A stretch of 64,000 bases of DNA, taken from the NCBI GenBank assembly GCA_017307505.1, contig JAFKEE010000020.1, positions 62,001-126,000 of the forward strand, written 5' to 3'. The number at the start of each line of letters is the position of its first letter. Position 1 is the stretch's first letter. Position numbers and translations under genes: made by a program. The DNA comes from Acidobacteriota bacterium (GTDB taxonomy: Bacteria > Acidobacteriota > Terriglobia > Bryobacterales > Bryobacteraceae). Below, piece after piece: positions 1 to 9,300 of the stretch. Below the pieces are notes generated by a model. It searched no databases. It saw only the letters and a list, made by a program, of their open reading frames with translations, and had not been told where the DNA came from.

Positions 1-1355
1 GCCACATTCGGCAGAACCCGCGCACTGTCGGTGACCGCCACTCGCTTCACCCCCGGACGCTCCTCATCCTCGGTAAGCCCGACAGCCTTGTCGCCCGGAG
101 CGGTCGAACCGATGCGCACCGAGCCCGGCCTCACGAACTTCGAGGCGTGGGCAATCGTGTAATACGCCAGGTTGATCGACACAGCATCCTTGTCCAGCGT
201 CACCCCGCCCTGGCACATAGGACACCCTCCGTTGTCGGTATGCGGCTTGTTCTCCGGATCGGCGGCCAGGTTCCACAGGATCACATTCCGGCTCCAGTTC
301 CGCGCCGTGTCGATTACCATCCGCTTGACGGTCGCCGCGATGTCGATCGTCGGACTACCCGGCTTTTCAATGATCATCTGTTCCGTGAAATAGACGTTCT
401 TGTCGGGACGCGCCACATGCATCAGACCCATCGCCGCAATGTCGCCGCCGTAATGGTGGAAGCCCGAACCATCGGCAAAGCGGGAAATCACCGGATCGCT
501 CAACAGCGTCAACGGATAATCGGGCCGGTCGCAGTTGTGATCGAACAGGATCACCTTCGTCTTCAGCCCCGCCTTGGTGAACGCCGGATAGAGATGGTCC
601 CGCAGGAATACCAGTTGCTCGCCGACCTGCCACTGCATGCTGGGCGTATTCTTCGAATTCAGCGGTTCGTTCTGGATGGTGATCGCATCAATCGCGAGCC
701 CCTCCTTCCGCATCTCTTCCACATACCGCACCAGATACTGCGCATACACCGGGTAACACCGCTCCGCCAGCGCACCGCCACGAACATTCTGATTCGTCTT
801 CATCCACACCGGAGCCGACCAGGGAGACCCCAGGATCTTGATCCCCGGAGCAATGGCCAGAATCTCCTTCAGTACCGGAATCACATCTTTCCGGTCCTGC
901 CCGAGGTCGAACTTCTTCAAGTCAAAATCCGTCTCACCGGGCGCCAGGTCGTCGTAGGAGAAGACGAAGCTGTTCAGGTCAGAGGCGCCAATGGTCAGCC
1001 GCAGGTAGCTCACACCGATCTGGTCCCCATCCCTGCCGAATACCCGCCGCAGCACCCCGGCCCGAGCCTGGGGACTCATCTTCGACAGCAGTTCCGCGCT
1101 TCCGCCTGTCAAGGCAAAGCCGAAGCCGTCGATCGTCTGCATCTGCTGGCCCGGATCCACAACAATCGCCGGCCCATGAGCGCGCCCACTCGTCTGGAAC
1201 GCCACCGTTCCTGGCTGCCTCTGAAACAGAGCGGACCGGTCCCTGGTGGTAACCCAGCTCTCGATCTGTGCCTGTCCGCTGTTCTGGGCGCACCCAATGC
1301 CGGCGCCGGCGGTCAGACACTCCAGCGCCAGAACCACACAAAGATCCGTTCTCAT
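1..1355 (-). CDS. Secreted GH30-family glycosidase (glucosylceramidase-like), C-terminus beyond window
   Basis: The reading frame is open from an ATG at 1355 to the left window edge, so about 451 residues are visible and the C-terminus is missing. A signal peptide ends near residue 23. The sequence then has the GH30 pattern: DGFGFALTGGSAELL near residues 76-90, the acid/base motif AITIQNEP with Glu230, and the nucleophile motif VYFTEQ with Glu325. In this retaining clan-A family the usual substrates are glucosylceramide, beta-glucans or xylan, and the sequence does not settle which. It acts outside the cytoplasm. The start is preceded by a GAGAG sequence. It lies downstream of two serine-hydrolase genes on the same strand but is separated from them by 150 bases, so it may have its own promoter. 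The GH30 assignment is firm and the substrate is not known. Confidence 0.9.
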   Translation of the reverse strand, partial: MRTDLCVVLALECLTAGAGIGCAQNSGQAQIESWVTTRDRSALFQRQPGTVAFQTSGRAHGPAIVVDPGQQMQTIDGFGFALTGGSAELLSKMSPQARAGVLRRVFGRDGDQIGVSYLRLTIGASDLNSFVFSYDDLAPGETDFDLKKFDLGQDRKDVIPVLKEILAIAPGIKILGSPWSAPVWMKTNQNVRGGALAERCYPVYAQYLVRYVEEMRKEGLAIDAITIQNEPLNSKNTPSMQWQVGEQLVFLRDHLYPAFTKAGLKTKVILFDHNCDRPDYPLTLLSDPVISRFADGSGFHHYGGDIAAMGLMHVARPDKNVYFTEQMIIEKPGSPTIDIAATVKRMVIDTARNWSRNVILWNLAADPENKPHTDNGGCPMCQGGVTLDKDAVSINLAYYTIAHASKFVRPGSVRIGSTAPGDKAVGLTEDEERPGVKRVAVTDSARVLPNV

Positions 1356-1462
1356 GATTGCTCTCAGTGTTTCAGAGCTTATCATCGCCGCCAGCCGGAG
1401 ACTAAACCACTCGGCAGCGGCGAAAGCAAGATCCGGACCCGGGGACACCTAGACGCGGACGC

Positions 1463-1481
1463 CGGGTTGCAGCGCAACCCG
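1463..1481 (-). terminator. GC-rich hairpin after the serine hydrolase gene
   Basis: CGGGTTGC at 1463-1470 pairs perfectly with GCAACCCG at 1474-1481 across a three-base loop, 25 bases downstream of the stop at 1506. There is no clear U tract, so it may be a weak terminator or an mRNA 3'-end stabiliser. Confidence 0.35.
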
Positions 1482-1505
1482 CCGCAGGCGCCGGATTCAC
1501 GCCGG

Positions 1506-2828
1506 TCACTCCTTCTTCGTGAAAACCCGCTTCTGTCCGGCCCGGGTAATGGTGAGCTCTTTTTTCTCGACATCAAACTCGAACAGGACCGCCGGATCGA
1601 TCTTGAACTTGTCCTCTGCTGTCGCTTCAATCGGGACGGCACTCTGCCCTGCCGGCTGAAAGTACAACGTGCTTCCGGTTCTTGTGATCGCGACATTCGC
1701 GGGCGTACCCGGAATCACGTAATGCCCCACATACCGGTCCAGCACTTCCGGCTTGACCTCAAATGCCTCGAAGGTGGGAATCTGGAACGGCCGGTTCCAG
1801 TAGATATCCAAAATGCCGCTCACGATGTTCACGACCGGGTAGATCTTCGCGTTGGTCGTATAGGCGAGCGCAAGCCGCTCCTCGGGCAGGTAGGCCAGCC
1901 ACGCCCCGGAGCTATTGCTGCCGCCCGTGTGACCATACAACGTCTTGCCCGCAAAAGAGAACGACTCCAGCCCCATGCCCTCCCGATCCTGCATGCTCGT
2001 CATCTTCCTGAGACTCTCTTCTGAGACCAGCTTCCGGTCGAACAGGGCTTGAATGAACCTGGCCATGTCTCCGGGAGTCGAAACGATCGAACCGGCCCCG
2101 CCCGGAACGCTGAAGTCGAGTTCCGTGGCTTCCCTCCATCCGCCGAAGTACCGGTAGGACAGCGCCTCATTCCGCCCGGGATCCGTATTGCCCGTGCCAA
2201 GGTAGGTGTCTTTGAGTCCGAGCTTCGCCGTAATCCTTTCCCTCAGCGCCGCCTGATAGGGCTGCCCGCTCACTTTTTCGACGATGTACCCCAACAGAAC
2301 GTACGCCACGTTGCTGTACTTGTGCGCGGTGCCCGGTTCAAACTCAGGCTGCCCTTGCGAGATCCGCGCAATCACCTCCTCATGAGTCCTCGGCTGCCGC
2401 CCCCAGGAACCATCGGGCTCCAGGTCGTGGATGCCGCCGCGATGGGTGAGGATGTGCTCGATAGTGATCTTCTGGGCATCGGGGATCTGCGGGAAGAACT
2501 TGTCCAGGGTGTCGGTGAGTTTCAGTTGCCCTGCCTCAATGAGTTGGAAGACCATCACCGCCGTGTAGGTCTTTGTGATCGACGCGATCCGGTACCTCGT
2601 CTCCGCGGTCAGTGGTTTCTTCACGTCCCCCTGGATCTGGCCGAAGCCGAAAGCGTGGCTGTAGACAACCTCGCCGTCCCTGGCGAGTGTCAGGCTCCCC
2701 ATGCCTTTGTTCTTTTCCACCAGCCGGTCCAGAAACTGGTCGAGCTTCGCCTTGTCCAGCGTCTGCGCGCAGCCCGCTGAGCAGAAGGCCAGCGTCATCA
2801 ACAGGTGCGGTATTGCTTTGGATTTCAT
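1506..2828 (-). CDS. Exported serine hydrolase of the beta-lactamase/penicillin-binding (class C, S12) fold
   Basis: 440 residues from the ATG at 2828, preceded by AGAGGA at a suitable distance. An in-frame upstream start would add 14 residues without a signal sequence. The N-terminus is a signal peptide (about residues 1-22, with a Cys at 20 that only weakly resembles a lipobox). The three catalytic motifs of serine beta-lactamase-fold hydrolases are intact: SITK at Ser83-Lys86, YSN at 171-173 and HTG at 300-302. The last 90 residues form the small beta-domain often appended to these enzymes. Such proteins are usually periplasmic D-amino-acid peptidases or esterases, and only some degrade beta-lactams. 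Substrate unknown. The upstream neighbour is a degenerate paralogue that makes a useful comparison. Confidence 0.88.
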   Translation of the reverse strand: MKSKAIPHLLMTLAFCSAGCAQTLDKAKLDQFLDRLVEKNKGMGSLTLARDGEVVYSHAFGFGQIQGDVKKPLTAETRYRIASITKTYTAVMVFQLIEAGQLKLTDTLDKFFPQIPDAQKITIEHILTHRGGIHDLEPDGSWGRQPRTHEEVIARISQGQPEFEPGTAHKYSNVAYVLLGYIVEKVSGQPYQAALRERITAKLGLKDTYLGTGNTDPGRNEALSYRYFGGWREATELDFSVPGGAGSIVSTPGDMARFIQALFDRKLVSEESLRKMTSMQDREGMGLESFSFAGKTLYGHTGGSNSSGAWLAYLPEERLALAYTTNAKIYPVVNIVSGILDIYWNRPFQIPTFEAFEVKPEVLDRYVGHYVIPGTPANVAITRTGSTLYFQPAGQSAVPIEATAEDKFKIDPAVLFEFDVEKKELTITRAGQKRVFTKKE

Positions 2829-2929
2829 AATTGATTCGTTCCTCTGAGCAGTGTTGTCCCTGCCCGGCAAAACCGCCGTGCATGGCTATTGGGCGTAAGT
2901 TGTTTGGAGACCGGCTTGGTCCTGGCCTG

Positions 2930-4255
2930 TCACTCCCTGGAGGGCTGCGCGAACGCCTCCGCGATGTTCAACCCAAGGGTCGAGAGCCCCGCATAGGGAG
3001 TGTTCGACATCACGGCGACAACCAGTCCGGCCTCACGAAAAATCAGCAGGGATGCCACGGTTTGCCCCATCATCTCGCCGTCTCTCTTGACGACCTGCGT
3101 GCGGCGGCCGCTCAACGTCTGCAGATCGAGATCCCAGCCAAGCCCGTGTCCTGTCTCTTCGCCGGACTTCAGTCGCGTCGAAGTCTGCAGCAATTGTCTG
3201 GTCTCAGGCCGCAGCAGCTTCCCGCCTTCCATCGCAAGACCAAATCGCACCAGATCTCCTGGAGTGGAAAAGAATGCCATCGAGCCCGCATAGCAGGAAA
3301 GGTTATAGATACGCTGAAGGCGCACTCCATACCGGATCAGCGGCCCAGGCGCCATGCCGGGCGTGTAAATCGTCGCCGGTTCCGTAGGGCTCTTGGGCTT
3401 CACCGCAACGTGCCCCAGCGGCTCGACAATCACCTGACGGATAAACGTGGCAATCGGTGGATCCTCTGCCTCTTCCCCAATGCGTTCGGGATTCTCCTCC
3501 GACGCCGGCTCCGCGCCGGTGCTTGTCATGCCCAGTGGCTGGAAGATCTGCTGTCCCAGGAACGGCAGAAACTGCTGGCCGGCGGCGGCTTCGATCGCAG
3601 CGCTCACCAGAACCCAGCCATACTTCGAAGGCCGGTACCGTGTGCCCGGCTCATACAGCAGAGCATCCGCCGCGAAGAGTGGCAGAGCTTGCACGGGCCG
3701 CTCGCATCTCTGCCGGAACAGTGGCCCGTCGTCCCCACCGTCGGAGCCCAGCCCTCCCGAATCAGCCATCAACTGCCCCAGGGTGAGAGCCCACGGCTTC
3801 CTGGGGAACTGCGGGACCTGCTTCTGAATCTCGTCATCCACGGCCAGACGGCCCTTCTCCAGCAAAACCCCGGCCGCGGCCGAGGTGATGCCAGTGGAGG
3901 CCGTGCCGATCTTAAAGCGGGTATCCGGCGTGATGGGCGCGTGCGTCCGGAGCTCCCCCCACCCAAACCCCTCGGCCCACACCACACTGTCGCCGGCGCC
4001 TACCGCAACCGACAACCCTGGCAGATTCTGTCTGGAGATTTTCGACCGGACGATCCTCCGCGCTTTGTCTGCCGCCTCGGCCCACCGCCCGGACGGCTTC
4101 GCGTAACTGACCGAGGGCACCCGGTCCGGGTCCGGGTGCAGCGGCTCCCGCGTGAATCGGAACCAAAGGAGACTCGCCCCAATCCCCACAATCAGCCCAC
4201 CCAGCGGCACCAGAATCCACCTGAGGATGGAGTTGCTTCTCACTTGCCCGGTCAT
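2930..4255 (-). CDS. Membrane-anchored beta-lactamase-fold pseudoenzyme (LACTB-like)
   Basis: 441 residues. One N-terminal transmembrane helix (about 12-32) anchors a periplasmic domain that aligns with serine beta-lactamase/LACTB proteins, for example VVWAEGFGWGELRTHAPITP at 91-110. All three catalytic motifs are altered. The SxxK position reads T118-A-S-T121, the YxN position reads P209-S-K211, and no K/HTG is found where the downstream active paralogue has HTG (here KRDG). The fold looks kept: no frameshift, normal codon use, full length. Known family members need the Ser and Lys, so hydrolysis is unlikely and a binding or scaffolding role is the simplest inference. It is transcribed from a strong promoter just upstream and lies 101 bases before the active paralogue, possibly in the same operon. 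Confidence 0.8.
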   Translation of the reverse strand: MTGQVRSNSILRWILVPLGGLIVGIGASLLWFRFTREPLHPDPDRVPSVSYAKPSGRWAEAADKARRIVRSKISRQNLPGLSVAVGAGDSVVWAEGFGWGELRTHAPITPDTRFKIGTASTGITSAAAGVLLEKGRLAVDDEIQKQVPQFPRKPWALTLGQLMADSGGLGSDGGDDGPLFRQRCERPVQALPLFAADALLYEPGTRYRPSKYGWVLVSAAIEAAAGQQFLPFLGQQIFQPLGMTSTGAEPASEENPERIGEEAEDPPIATFIRQVIVEPLGHVAVKPKSPTEPATIYTPGMAPGPLIRYGVRLQRIYNLSCYAGSMAFFSTPGDLVRFGLAMEGGKLLRPETRQLLQTSTRLKSGEETGHGLGWDLDLQTLSGRRTQVVKRDGEMMGQTVASLLIFREAGLVVAVMSNTPYAGLSTLGLNIAEAFAQPSRE

Positions 4256-4265
4256 CGTCAGGAAT

Positions 4266-4295
4266 TACTTTATATTACAAAGTACACTGTGTCAA
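4266..4295 (-). promoter_or_regulatory. Sigma-70 promoter overlapped by an AAAGTA/TACTTT palindrome
   Basis: On the minus strand TTGACA (4290-4295) is followed after 17 bases by TAAAGT (4267-4272). The start point should fall near 4260, only about five bases before the ATG at 4255. The -10 region lies inside a palindrome, TACTTT (4266-4271) and AAAGTA (4279-4284). This resembles the spaced palindromes bound by PadR- or BlaI-type repressors common in acidobacteria, so repression by such a dimer is likely. The regulator is not in the window. Confidence 0.65.
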
Positions 4296-4329
4296 TAACC
4301 CATCGACTCTGCCGCGCCACACGCATCCT

Positions 4330-5871
4330 TTAATTCGATTGCCAGCTACTACGCACTCGTGGAGCAATCTTCTCCAGATCCGCGTAGATCGTCAAACCCA
4401 GATCGCCCGATTCCCGCATCAGTTCGGGAATCTCGGCACCGCCGGGGTGCGGCAGTCCCGGAATCCGGATATTCGGAATATTCTTTCTCGTCCGCTCCAG
4501 GTCGCGTCGGCCCTCTGCATCGAATCCCCGGGCCAACCTCATACCGGAATCGAGGGAAACCAGCCACTCCGCGGGATCCGCATTCCGGGCCGCCGCGTCG
4601 CTCATCCCCTTCACCCAGCCCCGCGCCGCCTTACGAAACCAATCCCCGGGCGGGCTCGCGTCCATCAACGCATTCCATAACATCGTCCTCTGCCGGAACG
4701 TGTCCCGCTCGTCCTCCGCCCGCCAGTCCTCCACCCGGCGAAACACTGGCCCCGCGCGGAACTCCCACTCGGTGGTCGCCTTCTCCTCCGCCGAAAGCCA
4801 CCGCTCGGAAGTCCCGTCTGTCCGCAGCCGCGCCACTTCACCCGCGATCTGCATCAGCGCCGCTTCGTTTCTGTAAGGCCGGGCCATCACGCGGCCCTCC
4901 ACCTTCTCCGGTTGCGCCTCCTTCGCCGCAATCGCCGGCACCTCTCCGCCACCCAGAGACAGCGCGAACCGGTTGAACACCTGCACCGTTTCGAACTCCC
5001 TGCGCCATGACTCGTTCTTGCCGGTACCGGACAACCACTCATAGGAATCCCGGCAGCGCGGACCGCTCAACTGCTCCACCAGCAACTGCCGCAAGACCTG
5101 CATCGTCCCGGACGCCGGAACGCCCCGCTCTGCCAATCGCGCTGCCGTTTGGATCGCTGCTGTCGCCAGGTGCTTCTTTTGCAGGGCGGTCGAGAAGACC
5201 CGGTCCCCCGACCGGAGATTGGCCAGACCCGATGTGAACGCGCTTCCCAGCGCCGTTGCATCGAAGCCGGCATCCAGCAGGGTCGGGACTGCCTCGCTCA
5301 CCGCTTCCACATCCACCGGCGTCCGTAGATTCCGCAAGGCGCGCGTGACGATCTCCGTCGGACGCTGCCTCGTCAGTTCCTCCCTGGTGAACGCTGTCTT
5401 GCGGCGAACCACCTGGGCCAGCGTGGAGTAATACTCGCCGCTCCACGGCACGAAATTGTCTTCGCATCTCGAACTGGAATACTCCGGCAAAGCGATCTCG
5501 TCGAAAAGCTCCAGCGCCCGGCGCTCGTTCACCTGGATCAGGCCCTGCACCACCCGGCTGCGAATGGACAACCCATCCAGGCGGAGCAACTGCGCCGCGG
5601 CTGTGGATTCCTGAGCGCCGGATGGATACGCAGGGGACACCATCACCCACGGGTGCGCCTCACGAGCCTCACCGGCGCGGCCATACACCTCTTCCAGGAC
5701 TTTCAAACGCTCGGTAGCGGGAACCTTCTGTGCCTGCAGCAGACGCAGGGCAACATCCGCGTGGATCTCCACCGGAGCGCTCCTCGCCCGCTCAAGCAAC
5801 TCCAGGGCGCTGTTGCGCTCCTCAGCGCACAATCCGGCGGCCGCACAGAACAGAATTACCCTGAGAACCAT
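4330..5871 (-). CDS. Exported protein of unknown function, 513 aa
   Basis: I do not recognise the family. The N-terminus (residues 1-16) is a short signal peptide ending at a CAEE-type site, and the mature protein is mostly alpha-helical by composition, with many Glu/Arg-rich amphipathic stretches that suggest tandem helical (TPR- or HEAT-like) packing rather than an enzyme. No catalytic motif is obvious. A few cysteines occur (SSRCEDNF, GPRCRDS) and could pair in the periplasm. The ATG at 5871 is the only start consistent with the signal peptide. The gene stands alone between the promoter of the pseudoenzyme downstream and a 474-base intergenic region upstream. Confidence 0.7.
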   Translation of the reverse strand: MVLRVILFCAAAGLCAEERNSALELLERARSAPVEIHADVALRLLQAQKVPATERLKVLEEVYGRAGEAREAHPWVMVSPAYPSGAQESTAAAQLLRLDGLSIRSRVVQGLIQVNERRALELFDEIALPEYSSSRCEDNFVPWSGEYYSTLAQVVRRKTAFTREELTRQRPTEIVTRALRNLRTPVDVEAVSEAVPTLLDAGFDATALGSAFTSGLANLRSGDRVFSTALQKKHLATAAIQTAARLAERGVPASGTMQVLRQLLVEQLSGPRCRDSYEWLSGTGKNESWRREFETVQVFNRFALSLGGGEVPAIAAKEAQPEKVEGRVMARPYRNEAALMQIAGEVARLRTDGTSERWLSAEEKATTEWEFRAGPVFRRVEDWRAEDERDTFRQRTMLWNALMDASPPGDWFRKAARGWVKGMSDAAARNADPAEWLVSLDSGMRLARGFDAEGRRDLERTRKNIPNIRIPGLPHPGGAEIPELMRESGDLGLTIYADLEKIAPRVRSSWQSN

Positions 5872-6345
5872 CGGAACGCCTCCGAATTCGAATCGACTTC
5901 CGACGATTATTCTGTCATTACCCGGATTCAGTCGCGCCAGGGTGTTGTCTCACCTCGACCGCATGCTCTCTGACTGTCCGGCCAACCGGAATACTAAAGC
6001 GCCCGCCGCAAAGTTCGATTTGGAATCGCTCGCCAGGGCGCCTCCAGAGCTCGCGCCCACCTTCGCAGCGGAATCTCCTGAGTCAGTATGCTATCGTACG
6101 ATTGAATCGAAAGATACAATCTACTGGTTCCCAATCTGGCGATTCGGGAATAAGGTTAAACCAGCTTCCAAGGGACTGAGGACTCCTCCATTGCGGCGTT
6201 CAACACGGGATGCGCTCGGAATTGTCGAGGCAAACAATGCAGGGTGCATATTGCCGGAAAAGTGCCTTGCGCCCGTTCGTCCCCGCCCTCCCTTTGCCTC
6301 AGTCCACCCGTCGATTCGGATCTTTAGCCTGAGAGGGGCCTTGCT
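5872..6345. other. Intergenic region with a 25-bp dyad upstream of the RND pump gene
   Basis: No credible gene. The clearest element is a dyad at 6092-6116 centred on a G at 6104: the left arm starts TATC and ends CGATT, the right arm starts AATCG and ends GATA, and 10 of 12 positions match. TACAAT at 6115-6120 could be a -10 box for the + strand, without a convincing -35. A repressor-binding site controlling the efflux gene at 6346 is the likeliest reading. Confidence 0.45.
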
Positions 6346-9300
6346 ATGTCCAAGTTCGCCATTCTGAATCCCCACTTTGTTCTCGTGCTTTGCCTGATCA
6401 TCGCCGTCGTCGGCGGGGTCTCGCTCACCCGAATGCCGGTGGACATGTTTCCAGTGATGAACATTCCTGTTGTCGTGGTCGCCACGTTCTACAACGGCAT
6501 GGCGCCCCAGCAGATTGAAGCGGATATCACCAGCCGGTTTGAGCGGTTCTTCACTCTCGGCAGTGGCGTGGAACACATCGAGTCGCGCTCGCTGCCCGGT
6601 GTCAGTGTGATCAAGGTCTACTTCCAACCGGGGTTCAATGCCGATTCCGCCGTCACCACGATCTCCAATCTCGCCATGGCCCAACTGCGCCGGTTGCCGC
6701 CCGGAACCCTTCCGCCCGTCGTCCTCAAGTTCGATGCGTCCAGCCTGCCGGTATGCCTGGTCACGCTCAAGGGTGAGGGCCTCACTGAAACCAAGCTCCG
6801 CGATCTCGCCCAGTTCACCGTTCGCAACCAACTGGCTCGCGTCGCCGGCGCGTCGGTGCCGGTTCCGTTCGGCGGCGCATACCGGCAGATCATGGTGTAC
6901 GTCGATCCCTCGAAACTGGAAGCCTATCAGCTCAGCCCCATGGACATCGTGAGGCGCGTCAACAATGCAAACCTCATCCTGCCCGGTGGCGACGTCCAGA
7001 TCGGCGATCGCGACTACAACGTCTACACCAACAGCCAGCTCGACCAGATCTCCGAGATCAACGACCTGCCCATCAAGGCTCGCGGCCAAGCCCTCGTCCG
7101 CATCGCCGATGTCGGCGTCGCCAAGGATGCCAATCAGATCCAGACCAACGTGGTCCGCATCGACGGGCAGCGCTCGGTTTACCTGCCGGTACTCAAGCAG
7201 GGCGGCGACACGAACACAATCGCGGTTGTCGACGGCGTCCGCGAGCAGGTGGCCGGGCTCCAGAACGTCCCCGCGGAACTGGTCAGCAAGGTCGTCTTCG
7301 ACCAGTCGGATTTTGTGAAAAAAGCGGTCGAGACCCTGCTCCATGAGGGCGCCCTGGGCCTCTTCCTCACCTCGGTGTTGATCCTCGCTTTTCTGGGCAA
7401 CATGCGCGCCACCGTGGCGGTGTTCTTCTCCGTCCCTCTCTCCGCGCTGGCCACCTTTGTCGCCCTTTACTTCGGCGGCGGCAGCATCAACACGATGGTC
7501 CTTGGCGGCCTCGCCCTGGCATTCTCACGCCTCATCGATAACTCGGTCGTGGTTCTCGAGAACATCTTCCGCCATCTCGAGCTCGGTGAAACGCCGGCGA
7601 TCGCCGCGGAAAAAGGAGGCCGGGAAGTGGCCATGCCCGTCCTGGCCGCCACCATCACCACTGCGGTCGTCTTCTTCCCCGTTACCTTCCTCTTCGGCGT
7701 CAGCAAGTTCCTCTTCTCCGCCTTGGCTCTCGCCGTCGTGCTGGCATTGGCGGCCTCCTACGTCGTGGCTCTCACCGTAGTGCCGTTGTTCGCCGCCATG
7801 TTTCTGAAGCATGTTCCGGAGCCCCATTCGGAATCCGGCGCACCTCACGTCGCGAAGGGCTTCAACGCCTGGTTCAATCGTGGCTTCGACCGTCTTCTCA
7901 CCGGCTATGAAAAGCGGGTCGCCGGCTTCCTCCGCCGCCCCGCATGGTCGCTGGGCATTTTCGGCATTCTGTTTGCCGCCAGTTTTATCAGCTTTCCCTT
8001 CATCGGAGTTTCCTTCTTCCCGCGCACCGACGCCGGCCAGTTCGTCATCCTGGTAAAGGCCGCCAGCGGGACGAGATTGGGCGTCACCGAGCAGCTCGTC
8101 GCTCGTCTCGAGGACACCATCCGGCAGGTCATCGGCAAGGACGAACTGGACATGATCGTGTCCAACATCGGCACCGTGCCCGGCTTCTCGTCCATCTACA
8201 CCAGCAACTCCGCCATGCACACGGCTTTTGTTCAGGTGAACCTCAAGGAAGGCCACCGCGTCAGCAGCTTCGAGTACATGTCCAGGCTGAAGGCCAAGGT
8301 GCAGAGCGATCTCCCGCGCCTGTCCGTGTTCTTTCAGCCGGGCGGCATGGTGGATGCCGTCCTGAATCTGGGACTACCTGCCCCAATCGATGTTAAAGTC
8401 TCCGGCTACAACCTCGAGGAGACCTTTCAGGTCGCCACGCAACTCGCCAATCGCATCCGCGCCGTACCGAACGTCGGCGAGGTCTTCATTCCACAGGACA
8501 TCGACTACCCGGCCCTCATGCTGAAGGTGAGCCGCGCCCGCTCCGCGCAGCTCGGCCTCGACCAGAAGGAAGTAGTCCAGAACATCATCACGGCGCTGAA
8601 CAGTAACCAGATGATCGCCCCCAGTTACTGGATTGACCCGAAGAACGGGAACGACTACATGTTGACTGTCCAGTATCCCGAGAGGCATGTGAAGTCCGTG
8701 GACGAGCTGAAGGCGATACCGCTGCGTGGCGATTCCAACGTGGAGGCAACCCGGCTCGATGCCATTACTTCCATCTCGAGCCTCTCCGCGCCCACTGAGG
8801 TGGATCACTATCAGCTGCAGCGCGTCATCGATGTCTATGTCCGGCCGGAGGGCGAAGATCTGGGCCGCATCACTTCCGCGATCGACGACATTACGCAATC
8901 GATCGAGAAGCCGGGCGCCGTCAACGTCTCCATCCAGGGCATGGTCAAAAACATGCGGTCTTCCTTCCGCAGCTTTGGTATCGGCCTCTCAATGTCCCTG
9001 GTGCTTCTCTACCTCGTATTGATCGCGCAGTTCCGGTCCTTCATCGATCCCGCCATCATCCTCATCGCCGTGCCCCCTGGGCTCATGGGCACAATGGCGG
9101 TTCTGTTGAGCACCGGTACAACGATCAACATCATGTCCCTGATGGGTGTCATCATGCTGGCCGGCATCGCCGTCTCCAACAGCATTTTGATTGTGGAATT
9201 CGCACGCCACCTTCGCTCTGAAGGCATGAGCGTGAAGGATGCCGTCGTGTTGTCCTGCCGCGTCCGTCTGCGCCCGGTGCTCATGACTTCTCTCGCCACC

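Noticed and set aside
147-2024. Long + strand reading frame of 625 codons
   Set aside because: It is the antisense shadow of the GH30 and serine-hydrolase genes, with no motif, no signal and many Arg/Pro runs.
5813-6367. 184-codon + strand frame in front of the RND gene
   Set aside because: Overlaps the RND start in another frame, has no ribosome site and covers the dyad; considered chance.
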